64,000 bases of DNA from Dama dama (lineage: Eukaryota; Chordata; Mammalia; Artiodactyla; Cervidae). Location: the NCBI RefSeq assembly GCF_033118175.1, contig NC_083685.1, positions 127,654,501 to 127,718,500 of the forward strand, in the 5' to 3' direction. The notes below the pieces were generated by a model, which was given only the letters and a program-made list of their open reading frames with translations, ran no database searches and was not told where the DNA came from. Made by a program: the position numbers and the translations under genes. Of the stretch, positions 20,228 through 30,405 are shown piece after piece (the first letter of the stretch is position 1; every line of letters begins with the position of its first letter).

Positions 20228-21245
20228 AGAGTAGAATACTATCTTGTGACAAAAAAGGAATGAACTAGCAAGCTACACGAAGATGCGGATGAATCTTAAA
20301 TGCAGTTTGTTGAGCAAAAAGGATTATTCTGGAAAACGAAAACTGCGTGATCCCATTTTATGATATTCTGGAAAAGGCCAAAATATGGACGGCACAGAAG
20401 GATCAGAGGTTCTTGTCAGAAAGAGAACAGATTTGAATGTGTGAAGCCCAGGGAGCATCTGAGGGTGATGAAAGAGTTGTGTCTGATACTACGGTGGTAT
20501 AGACATGTGCCAAAACCATAGAAGTTTAAGCACAAAGGCAAACCTTCATGTAGGCAATTTTTAAAAAGCTATTTAGGACATTGAGGGAATCCCAGGATGG
20601 AATGCAGGATGTGACCGAAGAATCTAACTGGATTACAAATGTATGAAGCAACGTCCTGGAAGGGCCTGGGAGGAAAAGGTGTGCCCCTAAGTAACTTTGG
20701 AAATGAGTCTTTGAGACTAAGAGCAGTGGGAAAGTATGCATAATTGTAGTCCGTTTCCCATGGGGGGATGGGGTAGCAGTCCTGATGCTTCGCTACCCTG
20801 GCACTGGAAATGAACAGCTAAGTGTATGGACGGGGGTGCGGGGCGGGGAGACTGGGTTCTCACTGTTGGAAGGGCATTTACAGATAAGCAATGGAATCAT
20901 CCATGGGGTAGTGGATTCAAGCTGGAAATAGGGTGCACTGTTTAGCTTAATCTGGATATGAATGGTTACATATAGGAGCATTTATAAATGTGTGTGCGTG
21001 TATGTATCAGGGACTAGCACATGTGTACAGATTTCCTCGTCTGTCAGCTGAGCCGGCTTAGAAGGAAGCGCCCCAGTCCAGCGTGCACACCTGATGCCCA
21101 GGTATCTGTGTCTCGTACTATCCTGCAGGAAAAACAACCAGGGCTCCTTGCAGAAAGGGCTGACTTTAGGAATAAGGCACGGAATACTCAGGGTGATCTT
21201 GAAACACAGAAAATAAGGAAATAATACAAACATCTAAAAGAAAAA

Positions 21246-21440
21246 CCGGGCTTCTTCGGTGGCTCAGATGGTGAAAGCATCCACCTGCAATGCCGGAGAC
21301 CGGAATACGATCCCTGGGAAGATCCGCTGGAGAAGATCATGGCAACCCACTCCAGTCTTCTTGCCTGGAGAGTCCCATGGACAGAGGAGCCAGGTGGGCT
21401 GCAGTCTGTGGGGTCACAGAGAGAAGGGCAACTGAAAACA
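21246..21440 (+). mobile_element. Bov-tA SINE inside old L1
   Basis: GGCTTCTTCGGTGGCTCAGA, GGCAACCCACTCCAGTCTTC, GAGGAGCCAGGTGGGCTGCA; tail decayed after GGGGTCACAGAGAG. Confidence 0.9.
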
Positions 21441-21809
21441 AAAAAAGAAAAGTCAAAATTAAAAGATACATCCATAACCATGGGGTCAGCGTGGGGAGCA
21501 TGGGAACCCAATGAAAGAGCTCTCCAAGGCCAAAGCTGAAACAATGTGGCAAAATGTAAATAAAGTGGAACTGGATTATACATATAAAGTAAATATTCAG
21601 GAGTCCATACTGATGTAAGCAGTGAGTGCATAAATAATGAAATGGAGGAGAATGACAATCCTTGGTGCGGAAGAATTTCAAATAATTTATGTAGCTATTT
21701 TGCCCTTAAAGGGACGGGACTTTGTGATTTCTCTCCAAAGAGCATAGAAAGGAAAGGAGGTGGAAAGAGAGATGAAACCGTGGGGATGCCTGAGGACACG
21801 ACCTCAGCC

Positions 21810-21847
21810 GGGGGTGGGGGGGGTGGGGTGGGGGTGGGGGTGCGGGG
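21810..21847 (+). repeat. G-rich tract, G-quadruplex candidate
   Basis: Runs of 5, 8, 4, 5, 5 and 4 G bases are separated by single T (or TGC) spacers, far above the minimum of four G3 runs. Confidence 0.85.
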
Positions 21848-21943
21848 TCAAGGTCAGCATCCGCCTTGGTGAGACGCTGCAGGGGGAGCTTGGGCACTAG
21901 GCAGGGTGTGGTGGGATTGGACCTTTGCCTGTATGGTCTTCTT

Positions 21944-22152
21944 CTCTCTCTCTCTCTTTTTTTTTTTTTTTGAGGTGGACCTTTTTTCCTTAAGTCCTCA
22001 CTGAATTTGTTGTAATATTGTTTCTGTGTTAGGTTTTGTTTTTCGGTCCAGAGGCAGGTGGGATCTTAGGTCCCTCCCCAACCAGGGACCGAACCTGGAC
22101 TCCTTGCATTGGAAGGCGGAGTCTTAACCACTGGGCCACCAGTTAAGTCCCT
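21944..22152 (-). mobile_element. CHR-type tRNA SINE with target duplication
   Basis: Starts with a TC/T tract, then GAATTTGTTGTAATATTGTT, ACCAGGGACCGAACCTGGAC and ACCACTGGGCCACCAGTTAA. A 17-bp segment GCCTGTATGGTCTTCTT (21927-21943) recurs as GCCTCTGTGGTCTTCTT (22153-22169), 15 of 17 identical. Confidence 0.88.
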
Positions 22153-22430
22153 GCCTCTGTGGTCTTCTTTCCCGAAACTCATAAGCCCAGAACAATCATG
22201 ACAAAAACATCAGACACATCAAAATTAAGGGACATTCTCTGACGCTCCTGACCAGCACCCTTCAAAACCATCAAGGTCGTGGGAAGCAGGGCAAATCTGA
22301 GAGCCGTCACGGCTAAGAAGAGCATAAGGAGACAAGAGCACCACATGCAATGTGGTATCCTGACTGGGACCCTGGAAAAGAAAAGGGACAAAGGAAATTG
22401 GAGAAATGTAGGGCTTTTCTTTAATAACAA

Positions 22431-22545
22431 GGGCTTCCCGGGTGGCTCAGTGGGTAAAGAATCTGCCTGCAGTGCAGGAGATGCAAGAGACACAGGTTTG
22501 ATTTCCGGGTTGGGAAGATCCCCTGGAGGAGGGCGACAGTCCCAT
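22431..22545 (+). mobile_element. Bov-tA SINE, 3'-truncated
   Basis: GGCTTCCCGGGTGGCTCAGT through TTGGGAAGATCCCCTGGAGG, then an abrupt end at GGCGACAGTCCC. The tail half is missing. Confidence 0.88.
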
Positions 22546-22722
22546 TTAATAGCAAAGTCTCGGTGGTGGCTCATAAATTGTGACAGATGTGCCACAGGCA
22601 TGTAAGAAGCTCCCAGGAGGGGAAACTGGACTGGGCGGTGTGGGAGCTCGTGGGGCCAATGTCACAACGTTCCTGCAAATTGAAAATTCTTTGAAAATGA
22701 AAAGTCATTATAAAAGAGACCA

Positions 22723-23029
22723 GGGAAGATTCTCGCCCTTGAGATGAAAGTCAAGATCAAGGACGTTGATACGAAGTCATAATAAAATACCGAGAACAGA
22801 TATGATATTGAACTGTCTGAATGAAAAAAAGTAACGAAATGAATACCACATATTTTCTGTCCAAGTAAATACATCTGCTCATGTAAGCTCCATGAAAACA
22901 CCACGTCCTCCGTTGGTTTAGCTGCTGTGTTCCCGGTGGGTGATGGGGATGGGGGTCCTAGGGGGTGGTGAAGGAGTTGCCACTTTAAATATAATGCCAT
23001 GTTTTCTCAGCTGTCTATCACAAATGTCA
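22723..23029. other. Single-copy DNA
   Basis: No recognised repeat. Confidence 0.35.
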
Positions 23030-23140
23030 TTTAGCAATGGATGCCCTTCTTTCCTCTTCTATAAAATAGGGCGGGGGGACAGGTGCATCCATCACTGTAA
23101 GGATAAAATGAGATGATCCGCTAGAGCCTTTGTATGTTAC
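23030..23140 (+). mobile_element. MIR fragment
   Basis: CTTCTATAAAATAGGGCGGG and AAGGATAAAATGAGATGATC match the central MIR. Confidence 0.5.
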
Positions 23141-23401
23141 CTAAGATAAGGTGAGCAGTGAAAATCCGGGTGGGGGGAGGGTGTGTCCACAGACCTGGAT
23201 GCAGAATGTGAGCTGAACCCAGCATCCTTCAAAACCATACAGTGGTCGTTCCGTGAACATCCTCCCCGGGGCGTCAGGGAGGGCTCGGGCCCACGGAAAC
23301 CTGTAAGTTCCCAGAGACCTGTCACGGAGTAGAAGCTGTTACTGATGCTGGTGTTAGCTCCCTAGGGCTACTATCACAAACCACCCACTGGGGGCTTAAA
23401 C

Positions 23402-23590
23402 CAGGGTCCCAACCTTTTTGGCACTAGGGACTTATTTCATGAAGATGATTTTACCATGGTCCTGGGGAAAGGGGATGGTTTGGGGATGGTTCAAGCTCCT
23501 TACATTCATTGTGCTCCTTGTTTCTGTTATTAGGACATCAGCTCCACCCAAGACCACCAGGCAATAGATCCCAGAGGTCGGGGACCCCTG
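23402..23590 (+). mobile_element. hAT-type DNA transposon with inverted ends and 8-bp target duplication
   Basis: CAGGGTCCCAACCTTTTTGG at the left and GTCGGGGACCCCTG at the right are inverted. The 8-bp flanks are GCTTAAAC (23394-23401) and GTTTAAAC (23591-23598), 7 of 8 identical, as expected for hAT transposition. The flanking text reads as one older repeat when joined (GGGGCTTAAAC + AACAGAAATG), so this element interrupted it. Confidence 0.8.
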
Positions 23591-23598
23591 GTTTAAAC

Positions 23599-24286
23599 AA
23601 CAGAAATGTAGTGTCTCAGAGCTCCAGAGGCTGGAAACCCAAAATGGAGATGCCCACAGGGTTGTCTCCTCCAGAGGCGAGCAGATCAGAGCTCACCGCC
23701 CTTCTCTGCCAGCCCAGCTCCTCTGGCTGAGACACCCGCTGAAGGTCCACAGGGAAGGCCAGCACTTTCCAGCCTCAAATCTGGCCCCTCCTGGCCAGGC
23801 ACAGAGACCCGAGCCAAACAGCACTGCTGGCTGTCACCGTGAAAAGGGGACGCTTCCAGCAGAGAAACCTCGAGCGCAGAGGCCAGATCCACGTGGATCT
23901 ATACTCACTGCCGCCTTTGAACCTCACGCAGGGAACTCTGGCTTTTGGTTCGAGGCTGGTCGCACCAAGAGCTTTGCCTTTGAGCTACGTGCCTGCCACG
24001 TGCAGCGGCAGCATGCAAATAGTTTTGCATTGAGTGTTCGCATTTGGTTAAGTCTCTTCTTGGTCCAGATTAGTTCCCTTTTGCTCTCCTGGCTTGCCTC
24101 TAACCCGTATCACTTCCTGCTTTGGGACTCCTCGGCTGTGGTACCTCCCGGCTTCTGAATGACCGCTGTTATCTCATGCAAATAAACAGGGGAGGGCTAG
24201 GGGAGAGGTATCCTGGTGACAGATGGTGACATCTCAGCAAACTTCCCCTTCTCTGGTCTCTGGGCTCAGCAGTTGGTATACAGATA
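23599..24286. other. Old unclassified repeat followed by single-copy DNA
   Basis: AACAGAAATGTAGTGTCTCA and CAGAGGCTGGAAACCCAAAA belong to a dispersed mammalian repeat I cannot name. After about 23720 nothing is recognised. Confidence 0.35.
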
Positions 24287-24489
24287 GTGTGTTAGTCGCT
24301 TAGTTGTGTCCAACTCTATGACCCCATGGACTGTAGCCTCCAGGCCCCTCTGTTCATGGGATTCTCTAGGCAAGAATACTAGAGTGGGCTGTCACTTCCT
24401 CCTCCAGGGGATCTTCCTGACCCAGGGATCAAACCCAGGTCTCCGGCATCGCTGGCAGATTCTTTACCATCTGAGCCACCAGGAAAGCC
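24287..24489 (-). mobile_element. Bov-tA SINE
   Basis: TTAGTCGCTTAGTTGTGTCC to CCATCTGAGCCACCAGGAAA. Confidence 0.93.
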
Positions 24490-24910
24490 CACCATGCAGA
24501 TTAAACATAAAAAAATAAATACCCGAGTCCTGTCTATGAAGCTCTGGTTCCTGCTCCCCCTCCCACCGCACCATCTTGACTTTTTTTTTGTCTTTTGCCT
24601 TATTGCTAAAGCACTCGCATATGAGTTTTCTGAAACCCTGCAGCCAGTATTTCAGAAAATCACCATATTGTATGTTTACATGATTTGGAACAGTTGTCTG
24701 AGATTTCATTGTATGTCACTGTAAACTTCTCTTTTCCAGGGAAAGGCATCTCCAGTTCTTGCAATAAATGTCATCTGGGAAATAAGATTTGATGCTTAAA
24801 ACTGCATACAGGAAACTTTCCAGAAAAGGGTGATACTTCAAGTGGAATATCGTTATGGTAGACTGGGAGTGGTTTGGATAGATGATGCTAGGTTCTGATT
24901 TTATGATAGC
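24490..24910. other. Single-copy DNA
   Basis: AT-rich, no recognised repeat or exon. Confidence 0.35.
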
Positions 24911-25430
24911 ATTTATTTATTCACTTATTCAATAAATATCCATTGCATGCTTATTATGTGGTAGACACGGAACATTTAGCAGGGAACAAAAGAAACCTGA
25001 GATCTGCTTCTAGTGAGGGAGACGGATAATAAATGAGTTTGTACTATTCAAGGCATACATGATACGTGCCATGGAAGAAAACTAAAGCAGGGGAAGAGAG
25101 TAGGTGGAGAAACCACAGGACTGTTTCAGGTAGAATGGCCCGAGGAGCCTCCCTGGAGGGTCACAGAGAAGCAAATTGAAAGAAATATGGGAGCCAGCCA
25201 TTGACATGTCTGTAGGAAGAACCGTCCAGACAGAGGGAACAGAAAATGCCAGGTCTCTGAAGCAGAAACATTCTTAGCATGTTCAAGAAACATCAGTAAG
25301 GCCAGTATAGCTGGCGTGGAGTAAATGAGGCAAAGCAGTATGATGTGTTCAGAAAAATCGGTGGCGGTCAGATGATAGAAGGCCTTAACAGTCCAAAAAA
25401 GGAGGTTGATTGTTATTGTCATTTAAAAAT
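24911..25430 (-). mobile_element. L2 3' region
   Basis: Opens with TTTATTTATTCACTTATTCA and AATAAATATCCATTGCATGC, then GAGGGAGACGGATAATAAAT, AGACAGAGGGAACAGAAAAT, CAGTATAGCTGGCGTGGAGT and ATAGAAGGCCTTAACAG in the order expected for a reversed L2. One of the longest L2 copies here. Confidence 0.75.
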
Positions 25431-25439
25431 ATACCTCTT

Positions 25440-25560
25440 ATCTGTTATCCTTATGGACTCTGAATTTCTAGAATGAAGATAATATGGCTTCTTTGTGCAT
25501 TTTGGGTATCTAGCATCATCTGAGGACAGAGTGGGCACTTGGAATATGATATATTGAGTG
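25440..25560 (+). mobile_element. L2 3' end fragment (weak)
   Basis: CTTTGTGCATTTTGGGTATC with TAGCATCATCTGAGGACAGA resembles a forward L2 terminus. Confidence 0.35.
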
Positions 25561-25586
25561 ACCTCTTCTGCTTCATTGCTCCTTAG

Positions 25587-25950
25587 CAATGCTTTTGAAC
25601 TGTGGTGCTAGAGAAGACTCTTGAGAGTCCCTTGGACAGTAAGGAGATCAAGCCAATCAGTCCTAAAGGAAATCAACCCTGAATACTCATTGGAAGGACT
25701 GATGCTGAAGCTGAAGCTTCAATACCTTGACCACCTGATGTAAAGAGCCGACTCATTGGAAAAGACCCTGATGCTGGGAAAGATTGGGGGCAGAAGGAGA
25801 AGGGGATGATAGAGGATGAGATGGTTGGATGGCATCATTGACTCAATGGACATGAGTTTGAGAAAAGACTGGGAGATAGTGAAGGACAGGGAAGCCTTCC
25901 GTGGGGTTGCACAAAGTCGGACATGACTGAGTGACGGAACAACCACCACA
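25587..25950 (+). mobile_element. BovB LINE 3' fragment
   Basis: GAAGACTCTTGAGAGTCCCT, CAGTCCTAAAGGAAATCAAC, AAGACCCTGATGCTGGGAAA, GGAACAACCACCACAAC tail. Confidence 0.93.
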
Positions 25951-26313
25951 ACGTGGGAATAACTTCTCTCCTCATCTGTCTCCTACTGGCCCATGAGCTC
26001 CGAGGAAGGGTGTGGTGGCTGTTCACAGAAGAATCCAGAAAGTCTCTATGGTGCAGTTTGTACAGCAGAATCCCATATCACAGATGCCGCCCTTTCACCA
26101 TCCTTTCCTTAGAACTCCAGCAATAAATGCAAACAGCTTCCTGAGTAGCCTCAACATGCTCTGTTGTTCTGGGTGTGTGTCAGGGGACTCGGGGGAGGGA
26201 GTCTGGTTGATTCGAAGGGGAAATATAAAGTCCCACTTTGCATAGGTCAAAAGGTTTTAAAGGACTCTTACCAGGTCACTGGATCCCAACTGCTAGTACG
26301 TTTGTGTGTGCTT
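25951..26313. other. Single-copy DNA
   Basis: No recognised repeat. A few short frames, none convincing. Confidence 0.35.
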
Positions 26314-26324
26314 GTAAGGGGATG

Positions 26325-26711
26325 TTGTTGCTGTTCAGTCCCTGGTTGTGTCCGACTACTTGTGACCCCCTGGACGGCAGCACACCAGGCTGCCCTGTCC
26401 TCCACCATCTCGCAGAGCTGGCTCAGACTCACGTCCACTGAGTCGGTGATGCCATCCAACCGTCTCATCCTCTGTCGTCCCCTTCTCCTCCCGCCCTCAG
26501 TCTTTCCCAGCATCAGGGTCTTTTCCAATGAGTCGGCTCTTCGTACCAGGTGGTCAAAGTATTGGAGTTTCAACATCAGTCCTTCCAATGAGTAATCAGG
26601 GTTGATTTCATTTAGGACTGACTGGTTTGATCTCCTTGCAGCCTGAGGGACTCTCAAGAGTTGGACCATGAAGAAGACTGAGCGCCAAAGAGTCGATGCT
26701 TTCAAGTTGCA
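26325..26711 (-). mobile_element. BovB LINE 3' fragment with inverted 5' piece
   Basis: Reverse BovB from GTTCAGTCCCTGGTTGTGTC to GAGGGACTCTCAAGAG, then from about 26661 the strand flips to forward BovB: TTGGACCATGAAGAAGACTG, AGTCGATGCTTTCAAGTTGC, the adjacent upstream piece. Flanks GTAAGGGGATG (26314-26324) and GCAAGGGGGTG (26712-26722) agree at 9 of 11 positions and are the probable target duplication. Confidence 0.85.
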
Positions 26712-26722
26712 GCAAGGGGGTG

Positions 26723-27689
26723 AGCGGAATTGAAATACAGGAATGAAACTTGCATGAAGGCTGTAGTGTGTAAGAACCCAACCCACCCCAGGGTGACGAC
26801 TGAGAAACCACAGTTAGCATAAAGCGTTTTGCTTCTTAAGTCTTTGAAGGCCCTTTGAGCACCGGGTGGATGGAGCGTGGAGATGACCATTTCCCTGGCG
26901 GGGCAGGGTGGAGATGGAGGCAAGGCCACAGATGGTGGATGTCTCTCCTGAGTGACTCCCAGAGCCAGCGAGTCTCAGCCTCTGACCAGAAACTGAGATT
27001 TATGTCTCGCTGGCTACAAGAGAGAGCTGTTTCAAAATCTTCTTCCTCTGTTACAAAACTCCCCCTGGGAGCGTGGTTGGCCGTAGCTGCCATGATCTCG
27101 GTTTCTCTGTCTTTCATGCATCTCGGGTTACATGTGGAAAATGAGGCTGTGGGCTCTGGAGGGGTGGGCTTGGGGTCCCGGCTGCCACCCCTGTAGCTGA
27201 GAGCTGGCTGCCTCTGGGAACCCGACGTTCTTCTGCTGGTGCCGGAAGCCCCCACCTCCCTGCAGAGCGTGCAGATAAATATTCATCTCAGCAGAGAAGC
27301 CAGCAAAAAAAAAAAAAAAAGCAGACCTCTGGCAGAAGTGTGGGGGTTTGTTTGTTTGTTTGTTTTTATGTTTTTATTTTATTTTTGTTTTGTGTTGCAT
27401 AACTTCCTTGATAGAATGCTCAATTTTTTTTAACCACAAATAACTATATTGGAGTCCCAGGAAGTTAGAGAATCTTGGCTTGAAGCAGCCTCACCATCCC
27501 CTAGAGGGGTCATTGCCATCGCCTGCATGCTTTTCTGTGTTATACCCAATCTTCATGTCCCTGTGTTAGGGTGACGTCTGGCACTGTTTACTGTTCTTTG
27601 ATAGCTTGTATTATCATCTGAAGATATTACATGTTTACTTGGTTTTTTCTTTTTTTTTTTTTTGGTGGGGGGAATGTTTTCCTCCCTCT
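26723..27689. other. Single-copy DNA with A and TTTG runs
   Basis: A15-16 at about 27306-27320, (TTTG)n at 27345-27365, and a T14 tract at about 27648-27663. No exon recognised. Confidence 0.4.
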
Positions 27690-27828
27690 CCCTGTTTAGA
27701 ACACATTTTCCATGAAGACAGAGATTACAACGTTTTTTCAATGTTTTATTTCTAGTACCTACAGCAGGACCTGTTTAGAGCAAGTTCTTATCAGGTATTT
27801 TGTGAAAGGATGAACAAATGAACATTAG
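27690..27828 (+). mobile_element. L2 3' end
   Basis: CATGAAGACAGAGATTACAA, TTCTAGTACCTACAGCAGGA, GTGAAAGGATGAACAAATGA follow the L2 terminus. Confidence 0.6.
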
Positions 27829-27837
27829 TTAATATCC

Positions 27838-27888
27838 GGGCTGAGGGCCAGGTTTGGCCCCTGGGCTGTAGTTTACCAATCCCTGTTT
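27838..27888 (+). mobile_element. hAT-like terminus
   Basis: CCAGGTTTGGCCCCTGGGCT and GTAGTTTACCAATCCCTG match the right end of the element at 6145-6690. Confidence 0.55.
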
Positions 27889-27937
27889 GAGACTACCCTA
27901 GCCTTCTAAAGCGCGGACTCAAGATTCCCTGTTGTTG

Positions 27938-28135
27938 TAGGTTAGTTGCTAAGTCATGTCCAGCTGTTTTGTGATTCCCATGGACTGTAGCCCGCCAGGT
28001 TCCCCTCTCCGTAGGATTTCCCAGGCTGGAATACCTGTGTGTGGTGCCATTTCCTTCTCCAGGGGATCTTCCCCACCTAGGGATTGAACCCACTGGCAGA
28101 CAGATTCCTTAGAACTGAACCACCACGGTGGCCCC
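27938..28135 (-). mobile_element. Bov-tA SINE
   Basis: GTTAGTTGCTAAGTCATGTC to ACTGAACCACCACGGTGGCC. A short deletion around AACCCACTGGCAG. Confidence 0.92.
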
Positions 28136-28149
28136 CAAACATCCTGTAG

Positions 28150-28280
28150 GATATTTTAAAATGCTCATTTCCTGGCCCCCATAGGAGGTCTTTTCCTAAA
28201 TCCAGCAAACTCCCAGCAATCTGTTTTTTTTCCCCAGGCATCCCAGAACGGGGGGCTATTCTGATGTTGGGAACCAGCCA
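28150..28280 (+). mobile_element. MER20-like fragment (weak)
   Basis: TTTAAAATGCTCATTTCCTG and CTATTCTGATGTTGGGAACC are reminiscent of this DNA element, strongly diverged. Confidence 0.25.
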
Positions 28281-28424
28281 GCCACACATTTAGGAATGCC
28301 CAACAATTGCCTGGCTCATCCATGGAGGCCAGAAGCCTTCCCCAGGGGCCGCAGCTCCAGAGATTTGCCAGACTGCCCGGTCCCTGTCATCTTCCTCTCT
28401 CAGCTCTTCCTATCCACTCTCTCC

Positions 28425-28542
28425 TCTTCAGCCATACCACGTGGCATGTGGAATCTTATTCCCCTAATCAGGGATCGAACCTGTGCCCCCAGCAGTGGAA
28501 GCGCAGAGTCTTAACCACTAGACCGCCCCGGACGTCTGTCTC
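28425..28542 (-). mobile_element. CHR-type tRNA SINE fragment
   Basis: AATCAGGGATCGAACCTGTG and TTAACCACTAGACCGCCCCG are the reversed head; the tail half is short. Confidence 0.75.
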
Positions 28543-28589
28543 GATTCTCTTATCGTCTCTTTAAATCCTTCTCAGACTTCGGTTACTAA

Positions 28590-29340
28590 CTCACACCAGC
28601 TTTCGGGGAGCTGCTGGCAGGCCTTTTGGCCGAGCAGACGGGGAGGGAGACTGAGCGGCCGGGAGGGCCTCCTTGCTGCCCGGGGGACCGCGGGGGCCGG
28701 CCTCTCCTGGAGGCTGGGGAGCAATCTGCGCAGCCTCCGCGGCCCCGCTACCCACAGGCGGGGCTCCGGCTCCCGCGAAGCCCATGCTCTGCGCCTGCAT
28801 GCTCTGCGCCTGCGTGCTCGCTGGCGTCCGGGCTTGTTTTCACAGGTGAGGCTCCGGGAGGCTCTTCCAGCCTTCTGCATCACGACGAGATGCTTATCTC
28901 CTTGGTCCCCTCCCCGCTCCCGGGTGATGGCCCTGCAGAGGACCATCTTAATTAAGAACATCTCACTTGCTCTTGATTAAATTTGAAGTCGACTTGAGCG
29001 AGAGGGCTTGGGGAGCTCGACGGGCGGTGGGCCAGGGGTCTGAGCTGTCGCCGCGGACCGGCGGCACCTCCCAGGGCCTGATCCCCGGGACACGTGTGCG
29101 GATTGCAGAGGAATCCCTCTGCCGCGAGGCTGGGCTAACTCTTCAGCCTGAGTGCGGGGTTTCCAAAGTCACCGCTGGTCAGGGGCGGAGGGCCCCGCCT
29201 CGCTTGCTGAAGACGTGGAGCTCGGGGTTGCGTGGGGGCCGTGGGAATCAGCCCGCCCTGGGCCTCGAGCTGTGATGCCCTCGGTCCTCCTGTCCTGAGG
29301 CGCGATCCCCCACGGCCAGGTGGACTGTGTCCGCCCAGTC
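28590..29340. promoter_or_regulatory. Two-lobed CpG island
   Basis: I count 23 CpG in 28621-28860 and 31 CpG in 28981-29340, very dense for this window, and neither lobe is a repeat. The gap (about 28930-28980) is AT-rich and holds the palindrome CTTAATTAAG (28947-28956) and CTTGATTAAATT. A 15-bp unit CATGCTCTGCGCCTG is tandemly doubled at 28783-28812. A promoter for an unseen gene or noncoding RNA, or an orphan island of a developmental enhancer, are the likely readings. Frames of 102-129 codons across it are unrecognised. Confidence 0.6.
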
Positions 29341-29461
29341 TTTACTGGAGGATTTTTCCCTAAAGCGACTTACAGAGCGGATTAATCCAGAATAGAATGT
29401 TTGGGGCTTGAAGGGAGAGGATGGGGTACAGAGGTGGGGATGGTCCCTGACTCTTGTGGGG

Positions 29462-29681
29462 TGCTGTGTTCAGCCGCTGGGTCGTGTCCGACTCCCCAGG
29501 ACCCCATGGACAGTAGCCCGCCAGGCTCTTCTGTCCATGGGGAGTCTCCAGGCAAGAATGCTGGAGTGGGTTGCCATGCCCTCCTCCAGGGGAATCTTCC
29601 CCACCCAGGGATCGAACCCTCACCCCTGCGTCTCCTGCATTGGCAGGCAGACTCTCCACCACTGAGCTACCCGGGAAGCCT
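29462..29681 (-). mobile_element. Bov-tA SINE
   Basis: TTCAGCCGCTGGGTCGTGTC to ACTGAGCTACCCGGGAAGCC. Confidence 0.93.
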
Positions 29682-29867
29682 GAATTTTCATTCCTTATAC
29701 CTATTTTTTAAATTGAAAACACACATCGTACTTTCCTTGTGTACCGAAAGGTTTCCCTTTTCATTCTTAACCATAAAACCTTAACATCTGGGGCTTTTAT
29801 GGAGAAGGGCGCAAGGAAGGAGGCTGACCCAGATCACGGCCACGAACGTGCGGCTCAGTCGGGGCAC

Positions 29868-30107
29868 ATTTTTTGGTTTGTTTGTTTTGGGCCGCGCTGG
29901 GTCATGGTGACTGTGCGAGGGTTTTCTCTCCTTGCGGGGGTCGGGGCTTCTCACGGCAGTGACTTGTTGCAGAGCCCAGACTCTGAAGTGTGGGCGTCGG
30001 AAGTTGTGGCTCACAGGCTGTGGGAAATTCCCGGAGCAGGGGTCGAACCTGTGTCTCCTGTACTGAGAGGTGGACTCTCAATCACTGGACCACCATCAGG
30101 GGCACGC
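29868..30107 (-). mobile_element. CHR-type tRNA SINE
   Basis: GTTTGTTTTGGGCCGCGCTG, GAAGTTGTGGCTCACAGGCT, AGCAGGGGTCGAACCTGTGT, ATCACTGGACCACCATCAGG. Confidence 0.8.
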
Positions 30108-30234
30108 TTTTTAATATCTCCAAATACACAGCATAGATGCAAGGGAGCCGTTGCTATCTGTACAGGCAGAGGGCTGCGGGAGGCACGCACATGCACAGGG
30201 TGGGTAGCGCCCAGCCGTCCTTACGCAGGCACAT

Positions 30235-30405
30235 GTTTTACATACGTTGTCTTGTCTAATCGTTACGATAACAGGGACAGTCACCACCATCTCCCTGAAG
30301 AGGAGGAAACTGAGGCACAGGTTAAGTCATCCGCCCCAGGCTGTGCAGGTGGTAAGTGACGCAACAGGCAGCAGAGCCCAGGTTGGCCTGACGCCGTGAG
30401 AACGC
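30235..30405 (+). mobile_element. MIR
   Basis: CTTGTCTAATCGTTACGATA, GAGGAAACTGAGGCACAGGT, TAAGTGACGCAACAGGCAGC, GAGCCCAGGTTGGCCTGACG: the most complete MIR here. Confidence 0.8.

Larger units (their letters stand above)
19833..22722 (+). mobile_element. Old L1 (L1M class) 3' region, interrupted by four SINEs
   Basis: Forward old-L1 words occur in order between younger insertions: ATGAATGTTCATGGCAGCTT and TGATGTCCTTCACAGGCGAA; TGATATTCTGGAAAAGGCCA; GACAAAAACATCAGACACAT, TCAAGGTCGTGGGAAGCAGG, CAATGTGGTATCCTGACTGG; ATAAATTGTGACAGATGTGC. Removing the SINEs leaves a fairly continuous 3' UTR. Parts of 20560-21240 and 21480-21930 are assigned by continuity and less securely. Confidence 0.7.

Noticed and set aside
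26164..26595. 143-codon frame
   Set aside because: Antisense translation of a BovB 3' end.
29739..30359. 206-codon forward frame
   Set aside because: Runs through a reversed CHR SINE and a MIR; composition does not resemble a protein.
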